From positions 62,001 through 126,000 of the forward strand of contig NZ_JAKCLJ010000001.1 of NCBI RefSeq assembly GCF_021412565.1: 64,000 nt of DNA. The letters are read 5' to 3'. The notes below the pieces were generated by a model. It saw nothing but the letters and a program-made list of their open reading frames with translations. It was not told the DNA's origin and made no database searches. Origin of the DNA: Shewanella sp. AS1. Its GTDB lineage: Bacteria > Pseudomonadota > Gammaproteobacteria > Enterobacterales > Shewanellaceae. Of the stretch, positions 1-7,439 are shown piece after piece; the first letter of the stretch is position 1, and each line of letters starts with the position of its first letter. The translations under genes were made by a program, and so were the position numbers.

Positions 1-48
1 GCGATAATGCGCAAACAAGGTGTATCGGTTTCACAAACGCTGTCCTAA
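1..48 (+). CDS. C-terminal end of an OsmC-family protein, YhfA-like (partial)
   Basis: Only the last 15 codons lie in the window, in frame 1 and ending with TAA at 46-48. The peptide AIMRKQGVSVSQTLS lines up with the end of E. coli YhfA (ALMLEKAVNITHSYE as I recall it). YhfA sits next to crp in E. coli, so the position fits as well. OsmC-fold proteins are usually thiol-dependent hydroperoxide reductases, but YhfA itself has no settled role. The gene is convergent with crp and they share the hairpin at 45-80. The call rests on a short match plus synteny. Confidence 0.5.
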   Translation, partial: AIMRKQGVSVSQTLS

Positions 49-80
49 AAAAGTGGCCTGATATTACGTCAGGCCACTTT
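45..80 (-). terminator. Rho-independent terminator of crp
   Basis: The arms AAGTGGCCTGA and TCAGGCCACTT form a perfect 11 bp stem with a 7-base loop. Read on the minus strand it is followed by a run of six T, as expected at the end of crp. On the plus strand the T run is short, so it may also serve the convergent yhfA-like gene, but less strongly. Confidence 0.85.
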
Positions 81-114
81 ATAGAATAACTATTAAATCT
101 AACTTAAAGTTAGA

Positions 115-750
115 TTATCTTGTACCGTATACAACAATAGTTTTACCGTGTGCTTGAATAAGATTCTGTTCTTCAAGCATTTTCAAAATACGGCCAACAG
201 TTTCACGAGAACAGCCCACGATTTGCCCAATCTCTTGACGCGTAATCTTGATCTGCATACCGTCAGGATGAGTCATAGCATCAGGCTGTTTAGCTAGGTG
301 CAGCAGGGTCTGTGCGATACGACCTGCAACATCGAGGAAAGCCAAGTCACCTACCTTCTGGCTGGTGCTTTGCAGGCGGTAAGCCATCTGTGAAGAAAGC
401 TTCATTAAGATCTCTGGGTTAACCTGGATAAGTTGCTTGAACTTCTTGTAAGAGATCTCAGCGATTTCACAAGCCTGCTTAGCACGAACCCAAGCAGTAC
501 GCTCGGCTTGCTCTTCAAACAGACCTAATTCGCCGATAAAGTCGCCCTGGTTGAGGTAAGAAAGAATCATCTCTTTGCCTTCCTCATCTTTAATCAGGAC
601 GGCAACTGAGCCCTTGACTATGTAATACAAAGTATCTGAGTCTTCACCAGCATGGATCAGAGTGCTTTTGGCTGGATATTTGTGAATGTGACAGTGTGAT
701 AAAAACCATTCCAACGTTGGATCCGGTTTTGGCTTACCAATCAGAGCCAT
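115..750 (-). CDS. crp: cAMP receptor protein (CRP), global transcription regulator
   Basis: This 211-residue protein is nearly identical to E. coli CRP. It has an N-terminal cyclic-nucleotide-binding domain (about 10-130, with GELGLFEE and the conserved R/T pair of the cAMP pocket), a dimerisation helix, and a C-terminal winged helix-turn-helix. The recognition helix contains CSRETVGRI, so DNA specificity should be that of CRP (TGTGA-N6-TCACA). In Shewanella, CRP is known to control anaerobic respiration genes. I chose ATG at 750: GAGGA lies eight bases upstream and [12 protein letters not shown] aligns with the E. coli start, whereas the upstream in-frame TTG lies inside the ribosome binding site. 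It is a single gene with its own promoter and terminator. Confidence 0.98.
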   Translation of the reverse strand: MALIGKPKPDPTLEWFLSHCHIHKYPAKSTLIHAGEDSDTLYYIVKGSVAVLIKDEEGKEMILSYLNQGDFIGELGLFEEQAERTAWVRAKQACEIAEISYKKFKQLIQVNPEILMKLSSQMAYRLQSTSQKVGDLAFLDVAGRIAQTLLHLAKQPDAMTHPDGMQIKITRQEIGQIVGCSRETVGRILKMLEEQNLIQAHGKTIVVYGTR

Positions 751-1266
751 GCCTTTGTTCCTCAACTGATTTAATGTAAATACAAGAATATCCTAAATAA
801 GCAGAATACGTCAATTGAGTGAAATGGCTTATTGGAGAACGCCATGCATGAAAGGTGGGCTGTCACGCAGCGACACTCAATATTGCTGCTTTTTAACTAT
901 GAAACAGTCGCTCGGATCTGTTTCAAATATGAAACTTTATTTTGATACAATAGTGCTGTATGTCAACAAATACTGTAAAAACCATACGTTATTTGCTTAA
1001 CAATGTTGGCTAAATCACAACTCGATTAAATTATAGTGATTCGATGATCACGGCCTGCTTGACCTTGATGGCAATCGACTGCGCCTTGCCCACCCATAGC
1101 GCCTTTTCTAGGCAGTTCTCTCGCATTTTTATCGACATTTTTCTCGACATACTAGCCAAAATATTGCTAACGTTGTGCGATGCAAATTTGTACTCTGGCT
1201 AATCTGGCTAGGTAATATTTGCCCTGTTTAGGGGATTAAGGTTTTTTGGGTGTAGGAGCGTCGATA
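751..1266. other. Divergent intergenic region between crp and the Sel1-repeat gene
   Basis: About 515 bases without a convincing gene. It holds the candidate crp promoter and the inverted repeat at 900-925. The palindrome GTGAT-N6-ATCAC at 1036-1051 has the wrong spacing for a CRP site. The plus-strand open frame at 815-1000 has no ribosome binding site and no recognisable composition. Confidence 0.6.
785..814 (-). promoter_or_regulatory. Candidate sigma-70 promoter of crp
   Basis: On the minus strand TTGACG (809-814) and TATTCT (785-790) are separated by 18 bases, about 35 bases upstream of the crp start codon. The match is good but not perfect. A perfect 8 bp inverted repeat, TGAAACAG/CTGTTTCA (900-925), lies further upstream and could bind a regulator of unknown identity. 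Confidence 0.45.
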
Positions 1267-2046
1267 GTGAGATTAAATGCTTTAGTTGTTGTATTTGGAT
1301 TATTGGTTGCCTCAACCATGAGCCAGAATGTGCAGGCATTTTCGCTTCCTCAGACACCAGAGGCAGTGACTGCCAGTAAGCTGGCTTATATTCAGTTAAA
1401 AGCGGCGCAAGGGGAGTCTGAAGCGGAGTTTTTACTGGGGCTTATGCACCTTTCAGGTCGTTTTGTTGAGACTGATGTTGAGCAAGGTGTGCTCTGGGTG
1501 CAAAAGTCGGCAGAGCAGGGACATGAGAAAGCGGCGAAAACCCTGGCAGATCTGGCATTCGACGGCAAGCTGATCCCCCGCAATCTGGCGTTAGCCGAGC
1601 ACTGGTATCGCCAACTTGCGATTAAAGAGGATAAATGGGCTCAGTTTCGCTTAGGCTTTATCTATGCGGCCGGCGGACAAGGTGTGGTACGTAATTGCGG
1701 CAAGGCGGTTGATTACTTCACCTCTGTCGGCGATCAGGTTTCCCTTGGCAATGTGGTGTGGATCCTCTCCACTTGTCCTGAGTCTGAATATCGTAACGGC
1801 GATCTTGCCCTTGAGATTGGCAAAGGATTGGTGGCGGCAAATATACAAGACCCAACCTCTCTGGATAATCTTGCGGCCGCTTATGCCGAGGTAGGGGATT
1901 ACACTGCGGCTGTCGATACACAGCAGAGGGCTATCGAGGCGTTAAAACAGACCGCCGAACAGAACAGGTTCGATGAGTTTGAGTCTAGGTTGCATAACTA
2001 TCAGCAGCAGAAACCTTACCGAGAGGCTTTGTCTCTTAACGAATAA
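1267..2046 (+). CDS. Secreted Sel1-repeat (TPR-like) protein
   Basis: The 259-residue protein starts with a signal peptide (VRLNALVVVFGLLVAS, predicted cleavage after QA at about residue 24). Two or three Sel1-type helical repeats follow, with signatures such as AEFLLGLMHLSG, GVLWVQKSAEQGH and AQFRLGFIYAAGG. A TPR-like segment near the C terminus (LDNLAAAYAEVGDY) completes the repeat region. Sel1 repeats are protein-interaction scaffolds, so a periplasmic adaptor role is likely, but no partner is evident. I chose GTG at 1267 because AGGAG sits eight bases upstream; an upstream TTG at 1246 would overlap that site. The gene is monocistronic and ends at a clear terminator. Confidence 0.8.
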   Translation: MRLNALVVVFGLLVASTMSQNVQAFSLPQTPEAVTASKLAYIQLKAAQGESEAEFLLGLMHLSGRFVETDVEQGVLWVQKSAEQGHEKAAKTLADLAFDGKLIPRNLALAEHWYRQLAIKEDKWAQFRLGFIYAAGGQGVVRNCGKAVDYFTSVGDQVSLGNVVWILSTCPESEYRNGDLALEIGKGLVAANIQDPTSLDNLAAAYAEVGDYTAAVDTQQRAIEALKQTAEQNRFDEFESRLHNYQQQKPYREALSLNE

Positions 2047-2067
2047 GCTGGGGATGACGAATAGATA

Positions 2068-2091
2068 AAGCTGACTTAGGTCGGCTTTTTT
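2068..2091 (+). terminator. Terminator of the Sel1-repeat gene
   Basis: AAGCTGAC and GTCGGCTT pair around a CTTAG-like loop (with one G-T pair) and are followed by a run of T, about 20 bases after the stop codon. Confidence 0.75.
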
Positions 2092-2311
2092 GTTAGCCAG
2101 CGGATGGAATATGATTGTGAGCGATAGGCTTGTGTAGATAGTTGGCTAACCGCCGGATGGAAGAAGTTAGGGACGCTAGCATACTCAAGGAAGCAAACAG
2201 ATCAAGATGGGGGAATTCACTTCCAAGAGCATGCTAACTATCAGTCTTTCGCCTGAAATCCCGATGCCAAGAAGTCTACTTAGTTTGACTTAAATCAAAC
2301 TTAACTCTCTC

Positions 2312-3199
2312 TTATTCGTTATCCAAATCGAGTAAATGCTGTCTTTTTTCCAAGAGATCGCGGATCAGTGGGGTCAGGATCAGCTCCATCGCCAGGGACA
2401 TCTTGCCGCCTGGCACCACTAAGGTATTAATCCGTGACATAAAAGATCCATCTATCATCTTTAAATAATAGGGAAAGTCGACATTGTTGATGCCGCGAAA
2501 ACGGATCACCACGAAGCTTTCGTCTAGGCTGGGGATCGTCTTGGCACTGAAGGGGTTAGAGGTGTCCACTGTCGGAACCCGCTGAAAGTTGATATGGGTG
2601 CGGGAAAACTGTGGCGTCATATGATTAATATAATCATCCATGCTGCGCACGATTGAGCCCATCACCTTCTCGCGGCTGTGGCCTCGCTCCGAGGTATCGC
2701 GGATGATCTTCTGGATCCACTCCAGATTGACTATGGGCACCATGCCGATCAGCAGATCCACATGCTGGGCCACATTACAATCCTCGGTCACCACTCCGCC
2801 GTGCAGCCCTTCGTAATAGAGCATATCTGTGTTTTCAGGCAATGGACGCCACTGAGTGAAGGTGCCTGGCATCTGGTTAAAAGGCACGGCCTCATCGAAG
2901 GTGTGCAGGTAGGAGCGGATCTCTCCTTTACCTGTGGCGCTATAGTCGCGAAAACATTGTTCTAAGCGGGCAAAGTCATTGGCCTCGGGCCCAAAATAAC
3001 TGATATTACGATTCTCATTCTGCGCCTGACGTATCTTCAGCTCCATCTCGGGACGGGTATAGTGATGAAAGCTGTCTCCCTCAATCACAGCGGCATTGAT
3101 CCCCAACTGACGGAAGATATGGCTAAAGGCTGTGGTCGTTGTTGTGGTACCGGCTCCAGAGGAACCCGTAACGGCAATAATCGGGTGTTTGGCTGACAT
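2312..3199 (-). CDS. prkB: Phosphoribulokinase-like protein PrkB
   Basis: This 295-residue protein has a P-loop at residues 12-19 (GSSGAGTTT) and the phosphoribulokinase/uridine kinase fold, with EGDSFHHYTRPEM near residue 40 and YYEGLHGG near 128. It matches the E. coli PrkB/YhfB family in length. The cell shows no sign of a Calvin cycle, and the true substrate of this heterotrophic branch is unknown. It is transcribed with yheU and yheT in the E. coli order. The start ATG is preceded by TTAGGT. It is annotated as a probable kinase rather than a ribulose-5-phosphate enzyme in carbon fixation. Confidence 0.9.
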   Translation of the reverse strand: MSAKHPIIAVTGSSGAGTTTTTTAFSHIFRQLGINAAVIEGDSFHHYTRPEMELKIRQAQNENRNISYFGPEANDFARLEQCFRDYSATGKGEIRSYLHTFDEAVPFNQMPGTFTQWRPLPENTDMLYYEGLHGGVVTEDCNVAQHVDLLIGMVPIVNLEWIQKIIRDTSERGHSREKVMGSIVRSMDDYINHMTPQFSRTHINFQRVPTVDTSNPFSAKTIPSLDESFVVIRFRGINNVDFPYYLKMIDGSFMSRINTLVVPGGKMSLAMELILTPLIRDLLEKRQHLLDLDNE

Positions 3200-3304
3200 T
3201 TTTTTACCTAAAAACGCTAAAAATAGAGGCCGTTACACAGACAGAGTCAAGCATTTACTGAGTATCGGTGGAGCAATAGTTATACGGCACAGACACCTGA
3301 AAGG

Positions 3305-3568
3305 TCAATCCCGCTCTTGTTGATAAGCATCAAATGAGAGTGTGTTGTTCTTGTGTCTGATGGCGATAGACTCATCATTTTCGCTGTACTCCACCACTAG
3401 CTCGCCCCTCGCCAGCGCCTGTTTACACTGCTTAATCGCCAGGGGGAAGCTATGGCTATCGAGTTCCTCGAAACTGCCATCCTCCATCTGAGTTAGCAGA
3501 AACTCTTTAATTAGGTTTTCAACTGTCGCCTCGGGTAGTTGCTGCAGGGCTTCATAGGGGACTAGCAT
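3305..3568 (-). CDS. yheU: YheU-family small conserved protein
   Basis: An 87-residue cytoplasmic protein starting MLVPYEALQQLPEATVENLI, which aligns with E. coli YheU (MLIPWQDLSPETLENLI). YheU has no established function. The ATG at 3568 was chosen by this alignment; longer in-frame starts would add residues copied from another frame of yheT. It overlaps the end of yheT by 17 bases, so the two are translationally linked, and prkB follows 105 bases downstream. The acidic C-terminal half contains SENDESIAIRHK. Confidence 0.88.
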   Translation of the reverse strand: MLVPYEALQQLPEATVENLIKEFLLTQMEDGSFEELDSHSFPLAIKQCKQALARGELVVEYSENDESIAIRHKNNTLSFDAYQQERD

Positions 3569-4565
3569 AAGGCGCTTCCTGAGATGGTGATTCTCCCTGC
3601 TGGTCAAGCAGGAAATGGATAATGCGTTTTTCCAGATAGTATTGCGGCTTAAATGGGGTGCCGCCCTCGATAAAGCCCACGTGGCCGCCATAATTATGCA
3701 GCTCATAGGTGACCTGAGCCGAGAGTTGATCCAGAGTTGGTATCACCTCGTTATTCATAAAAGGATCGTCCTTGGCATGCATCACTAAGGTGGGCTTGGT
3801 GATATGGCGCAGATAGGGCAGGCCGCTGGCGCGATGATAATAATCTTCGACTCCGTTAAAACCATGCAGCGGTGCCGTGACCATGTCATCGAACAGATGA
3901 AAGGTGGTCAATTGTTTCACCTGTACCTGGGTGACTGGCATCTGGGCGCTTAGCGCAGGGATCGCTAACTTGTCATAGACCTTCTGTTGCAGCTGTTTAA
4001 TCAGATAGCTCTGATAGACCTTAGAGAAGCCGTTTCTCAGCCGGGTAGCGCAGGCGGCTAATTGCAGCGGTGCCGACACCACAACGGCTTTCTCAATCAA
4101 GCTGTTATCGTTTTTTTCACCCAAGTATTTAGTCAGTACATTACCGCCAAGGCTGTAGCCGACCGCCAGTAGTGGGCTGCCAGGATACTGTGCGGCGATT
4201 GCGCTTAAGCTGGTGTGCAAATCCTGGGTGTCGCCGCTGTGGTAGCTGCGGGCGAGGCGATTGGTCACCCCGGAGCAGCTGCGATGATGATGCACCACGG
4301 CGCAGGTTTGTCTCAGGGATAAACTGTGCAGCAGACGCCGGGCATAATGGGATTCGGCGCTGCCCTCCAGGCCATGCACCAGCACGACTATAGGCTGATT
4401 CGCTGCGGGCTTACCGAGCCAGTCCAGATCGATAAAGTCACCATCATCCAATTCGAGACGCTGACGTTGCAGCTTTGGCGCGTTTACCTTAGTCAGTACG
4501 GGGAGTATGGTTTGGATATGGGGATTTCTGGCCCACCAGGGTGGGGAAAAAGGCGCTTGAGTCAT
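3552..4565 (-). CDS. yheT: Alpha/beta hydrolase YheT
   Basis: The 337-residue protein is a YheT/EMB8-type alpha/beta hydrolase, probably an esterase or short-chain acyl hydrolase acting in the cytosol. The nucleophile elbow is GYSLGGN (Ser near residue 146), the acid is in HAKDDPFM and the catalytic His is in GGHVGFIEGG. The family motif SCSGVTNRLARSYHSGDTQD is also present. The N terminus HIQTILPVL corresponds to the E. coli HLQTMLPRL segment. It heads the yheT-yheU-prkB unit and is divergent from the Tat/GMC pair. The physiological substrate is unknown. Confidence 0.9.
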   Translation of the reverse strand: MTQAPFSPPWWARNPHIQTILPVLTKVNAPKLQRQRLELDDGDFIDLDWLGKPAANQPIVVLVHGLEGSAESHYARRLLHSLSLRQTCAVVHHHRSCSGVTNRLARSYHSGDTQDLHTSLSAIAAQYPGSPLLAVGYSLGGNVLTKYLGEKNDNSLIEKAVVVSAPLQLAACATRLRNGFSKVYQSYLIKQLQQKVYDKLAIPALSAQMPVTQVQVKQLTTFHLFDDMVTAPLHGFNGVEDYYHRASGLPYLRHITKPTLVMHAKDDPFMNNEVIPTLDQLSAQVTYELHNYGGHVGFIEGGTPFKPQYYLEKRIIHFLLDQQGESPSQEAPYASPL

Positions 4566-4709
4566 GAAAGAGGCTGCTGAATTACTTATGTAGGTTAAGT
4601 TTATATTTTAGCGAATATCAAAGATATTTTAATTGAAATCTTTGTCGCTTGGCTTCAATGTAATACTGAATATTTATCTTTAGCCCGTCCGTTCGATTGA
4701 GGGAGGAGC

Positions 4710-5213
4710 ATGAAAAGACGTACTTTTTTAATGACGGCACTGGCAGGAACCGGTGCGCTGGCCCTGGGGGTTAAGCTTTATACGCCGCCCCATGTGGGCA
4801 TAGTCAAGTCATTGGATACAGAGCACAGGTTGCTCTTTAGTCTGCTCCTGCCCGTGTTTCTCGATGGTGCCCTGCCTCAGACCGAAGCGCTGCGAGTCGC
4901 GGCGCAAAACCGTACCTTAGATGCTATCGCCCTCACGCTACAGCAACTGCCCCGTGATGCCCGTGACGAGCTTGAACAACTGGTTGAGCTGTTAGAGTCT
5001 CGTTTGAGCCTACTGATCCTGACCGGCAGCATGACCCCTTTATTGCTGCGAACGCCAGTTCAGTTGGCTCAGATGCTGGAGCACTGGCGCCGCGGCTATC
5101 TCGATTTGATGGTGGCAGCCTATCAGGGCTTAAGAGAGCTGGTGATGAGCAGCTACTATGGCTGCCCGGATCACTGGAGCCAACTCAATTACGAAAGGCC
5201 TCTGATAGCTTAA
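4710..5213 (+). CDS. Tat-signal small subunit paired with GMC oxidoreductase
   Basis: This 167-residue protein begins MKRRTFLMTALAGTGALALG, a twin-arginine signal, so it should be exported folded. The mature part is helical, with a C-terminal SSYYGCPDHWSQLNYERP segment like the small subunits of gluconate 2-dehydrogenase-type membrane enzymes. In those systems the Tat-bearing small subunit carries the flavin subunit across the membrane. The next gene encodes a GMC flavoprotein with no signal of its own, which fits. The start is set by GGGAGGAG upstream of ATG. The pair is inserted between yheT and yheS relative to E. coli. Confidence 0.75.
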   Translation: MKRRTFLMTALAGTGALALGVKLYTPPHVGIVKSLDTEHRLLFSLLLPVFLDGALPQTEALRVAAQNRTLDAIALTLQQLPRDARDELEQLVELLESRLSLLILTGSMTPLLLRTPVQLAQMLEHWRRGYLDLMVAAYQGLRELVMSSYYGCPDHWSQLNYERPLIA

Positions 5214-5309
5214 TTTTTACTTTCACCTTATGAGGAAATGGTCATTTATGGCAAGGATTTTCCAGTCGCTTTCTGCTTGTGTCACAGCTCCTGTACGGGA
5301 GAGTAAAAC

Positions 5310-6902
5310 ATGGCAATAGCCGATCCTATCGCAGAGGGCCTGGCGCGAGGCTGGAAACATATCAATGGCAGTCAATTAGATGCGCCCATTAGCCTAGAAG
5401 CCGATGTGGTGATTGTGGGCAGCGGCGCCGGCGGCGGTGTGGCGGCTGAGATCCTGGCGCAGGCGGGTTTGTCTGTGATTATCGTCGAAGGCGGGCCGCT
5501 TAAATCCTCCAGTAGTTTCGATATGGAGGAGCGTCACGCCTATCCTAACCTCTATCAACAGGCTGGCGCTTTAAAGACCAAAGACAAGGCGATCGGCATA
5601 TTCCAGGGGCGTGCCGTGGGAGGCTCGACCACGATTAACTGGACCACGGCGATTCGCACCCCTGAGCCCACCTTGGCCTACTGGCAGGCAGAAAGATCAG
5701 TCTCTGGCCTCACGGCAGAAAGTTTATCGCCCTGGTTCGACAAGATGGAGCAGCGGCTCAATATCAGCCCCTGGGCTATAGCGCCTAATCGCAACAATCA
5801 GGCGCTGCTTCATGGCTGTCAATCTTTGGGGTGGCAATACAGCCAGGTCAGTCGCAATGTAAAGGGCTGCTGGAATACCGGCTATTGCGGCATGGGCTGC
5901 CCGGTTAATGCCAAGCAATCCATGCTGGTGACTAGCATTCCTGCCGCGCTGGATCTGGGCGCGACTCTGGTCAGCCATGTTAGAGTGACTAAGATAGAGC
6001 ATCATAAGGATAAAATTTATGCCCTCAAGGGACAGACCCTGAACGAGTCGCTCAACTGGACGGGTGTCGAATGCTTGTTTAAGGCCAAACACTATATCTT
6101 AAGCGCCGGATCGATCCACACCCCTGTGCTGATGCTGCAATCCAAGCTGCCTGATCCTCATCAAATCATAGGGAAAGGGATATGTCTGCACCCCACCTTG
6201 CTCAGCGGCGGTCTGTTTAATGACGCCATCAATGCCCACAGTGGCGCGCCGCAGACAGTCTATAGCGATCAGTTTGTCTGGCAGGACGGAGCCGAGGGTG
6301 AGCTGGGTTATAAGCTGGAAGTCCCGCCAGTCCATCCTGTGCTTCTGGCCTCAAAAACTTTGGGTTTTGGCCTTAGTCATGCCGAGTTGATGGCGCAGTT
6401 TAATCAGCTGCAGGTAACTATCGCCTTGATTCGAGATGGGTTTCATCCCGACTCCCCAGGCGGACAGGTACACTTGACCGATCATGGTTTTGTCTTGGAT
6501 TACCCCTTGGATTCCTTATTCTGGCGGGCGGCGAGACGCGCCTTCGCTAGCATGGCTGAACTGCAGTTTGCCGCCGGGGCGCAGAAAGTGCTGCCTATGA
6601 GTGACGGCGTGCCCTTTTTATCCAGCTGGAGTGAGGCAAAAAGGGCTATCGAGGAGATGAGTCTGGCACCGCTGAAAACTATTGTGGCCAGCGCCCATGT
6701 GATGGGCGGTTGTCCCATGGGGGATGACCCCAAAAAAGCCATGGTAGATGATAAGGGGCGCAGCCACTATTTCGAGAACCTGTCTGTGATGGATGGCTCG
6801 ATATTTCCCACCAGTTTAGGAGCCAATCCACAGCTGTCCATCTATGGGATCACCGCCAGAAACGCCACTTTGCTGGCACAGGAGTTGACCCAGAACCCTT
6901 AA
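5310..6902 (+). CDS. GMC-family FAD-dependent oxidoreductase
   Basis: The 530-residue protein has the ADP-binding fold at residues 32-62 (VVIVGSGAGGGVAAEIL), the GMC motif GRAVGGSTTINW near 105, and the C-terminal catalytic segment with HVMGGCPMG and GANPQLSIYG, which holds the His/Asn region of the family. GMC enzymes oxidise alcohols, sugars or sterols; the substrate here cannot be read from sequence. Cysteines in CWNTGYCGMGCP (about 187-198) are typical of the long-chain alcohol/gluconate-type GMC branch. It has no signal peptide and probably travels with the Tat protein encoded 96 bases upstream. An electron acceptor cytochrome is not encoded nearby. Confidence 0.85.
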   Translation: MAIADPIAEGLARGWKHINGSQLDAPISLEADVVIVGSGAGGGVAAEILAQAGLSVIIVEGGPLKSSSSFDMEERHAYPNLYQQAGALKTKDKAIGIFQGRAVGGSTTINWTTAIRTPEPTLAYWQAERSVSGLTAESLSPWFDKMEQRLNISPWAIAPNRNNQALLHGCQSLGWQYSQVSRNVKGCWNTGYCGMGCPVNAKQSMLVTSIPAALDLGATLVSHVRVTKIEHHKDKIYALKGQTLNESLNWTGVECLFKAKHYILSAGSIHTPVLMLQSKLPDPHQIIGKGICLHPTLLSGGLFNDAINAHSGAPQTVYSDQFVWQDGAEGELGYKLEVPPVHPVLLASKTLGFGLSHAELMAQFNQLQVTIALIRDGFHPDSPGGQVHLTDHGFVLDYPLDSLFWRAARRAFASMAELQFAAGAQKVLPMSDGVPFLSSWSEAKRAIEEMSLAPLKTIVASAHVMGGCPMGDDPKKAMVDDKGRSHYFENLSVMDGSIFPTSLGANPQLSIYGITARNATLLAQELTQNP

Positions 6903-6914
6903 GCCTGCCCTTGG

Positions 6915-7364
6915 TTAAATAGGAGAGGGGTAATGGCCGCTATCGACCCCAAACAGGCTCAGGTAAAGGCGGGTGTTTTCCCCCTGGGAGCCTGATGCTT
7001 GGGGAGCAAGGGTTAACTGATTGAGTTTGTGTAGTATAAGCGCCTGGGATTTGCGCTCCAGCATTAACTCGACCTCTAGCATCTGTTGATATTCAGTATC
7101 GGCCAGATTGTATTTACTCAGCTTTCGCAGGCGGCGATAGGGGTGCAATAGCTTCTGTTCCCACACCTCCAGCTCGCTGGCCAGGTATTGCCAGTTCTCG
7201 TCGCTGAGCCCTTGCTGCTTTTGGTCGAGCCAGAGGGCGAGCAGAAGCAGATTGACATTGACCCCATACTCATCCTGCAGCATGAGAAAGTTCGCCTGCT
7301 GCTGGTGATAGAAGTTATCGCACTCTTGCCATAATGTATTGTCGAGCAATATCTTGCTTGTCAT
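6915..7364 (-). CDS. TIGR02444/DUF2390 family protein
   Basis: A 149-residue protein of the TIGR02444 family, often found next to yheS in gammaproteobacteria; its function is unknown. Seen in the sequence: a Trp/Leu-rich helical core (LLLLALWLDQKQQGL) and a Gln/Leu-rich second half. I chose ATG at 7364 because AAGGA lies seven bases upstream and the conserved LWQECDNFY block begins soon after; longer in-frame starts add unconserved sequence. It lies 75 bases downstream of yheS and is probably co-transcribed. The convergent GMC gene ends 12 bases away. Confidence 0.75.
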   Translation of the reverse strand: MTSKILLDNTLWQECDNFYHQQQANFLMLQDEYGVNVNLLLLALWLDQKQQGLSDENWQYLASELEVWEQKLLHPYRRLRKLSKYNLADTEYQQMLEVELMLERKSQALILHKLNQLTLAPQASGSQGENTRLYLSLFGVDSGHYPSPI

Positions 7365-7439
7365 AGACACATCCTTGTTATTGATACCAACACTTATCTT
7401 ATAGGGGCTTGCAGGCTGAGATTGAGCCTGCACTTTTTA

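Noticed and set aside
815-1000. 61-residue open frame in the crp upstream region
   Set aside because: No ribosome binding site, no recognisable composition, and it overlaps the crp promoter and an inverted repeat.
1036-1051. GTGAT-N6-ATCAC palindrome as a CRP site
   Set aside because: The GTGA and TCAC cores are eight bases apart rather than six.
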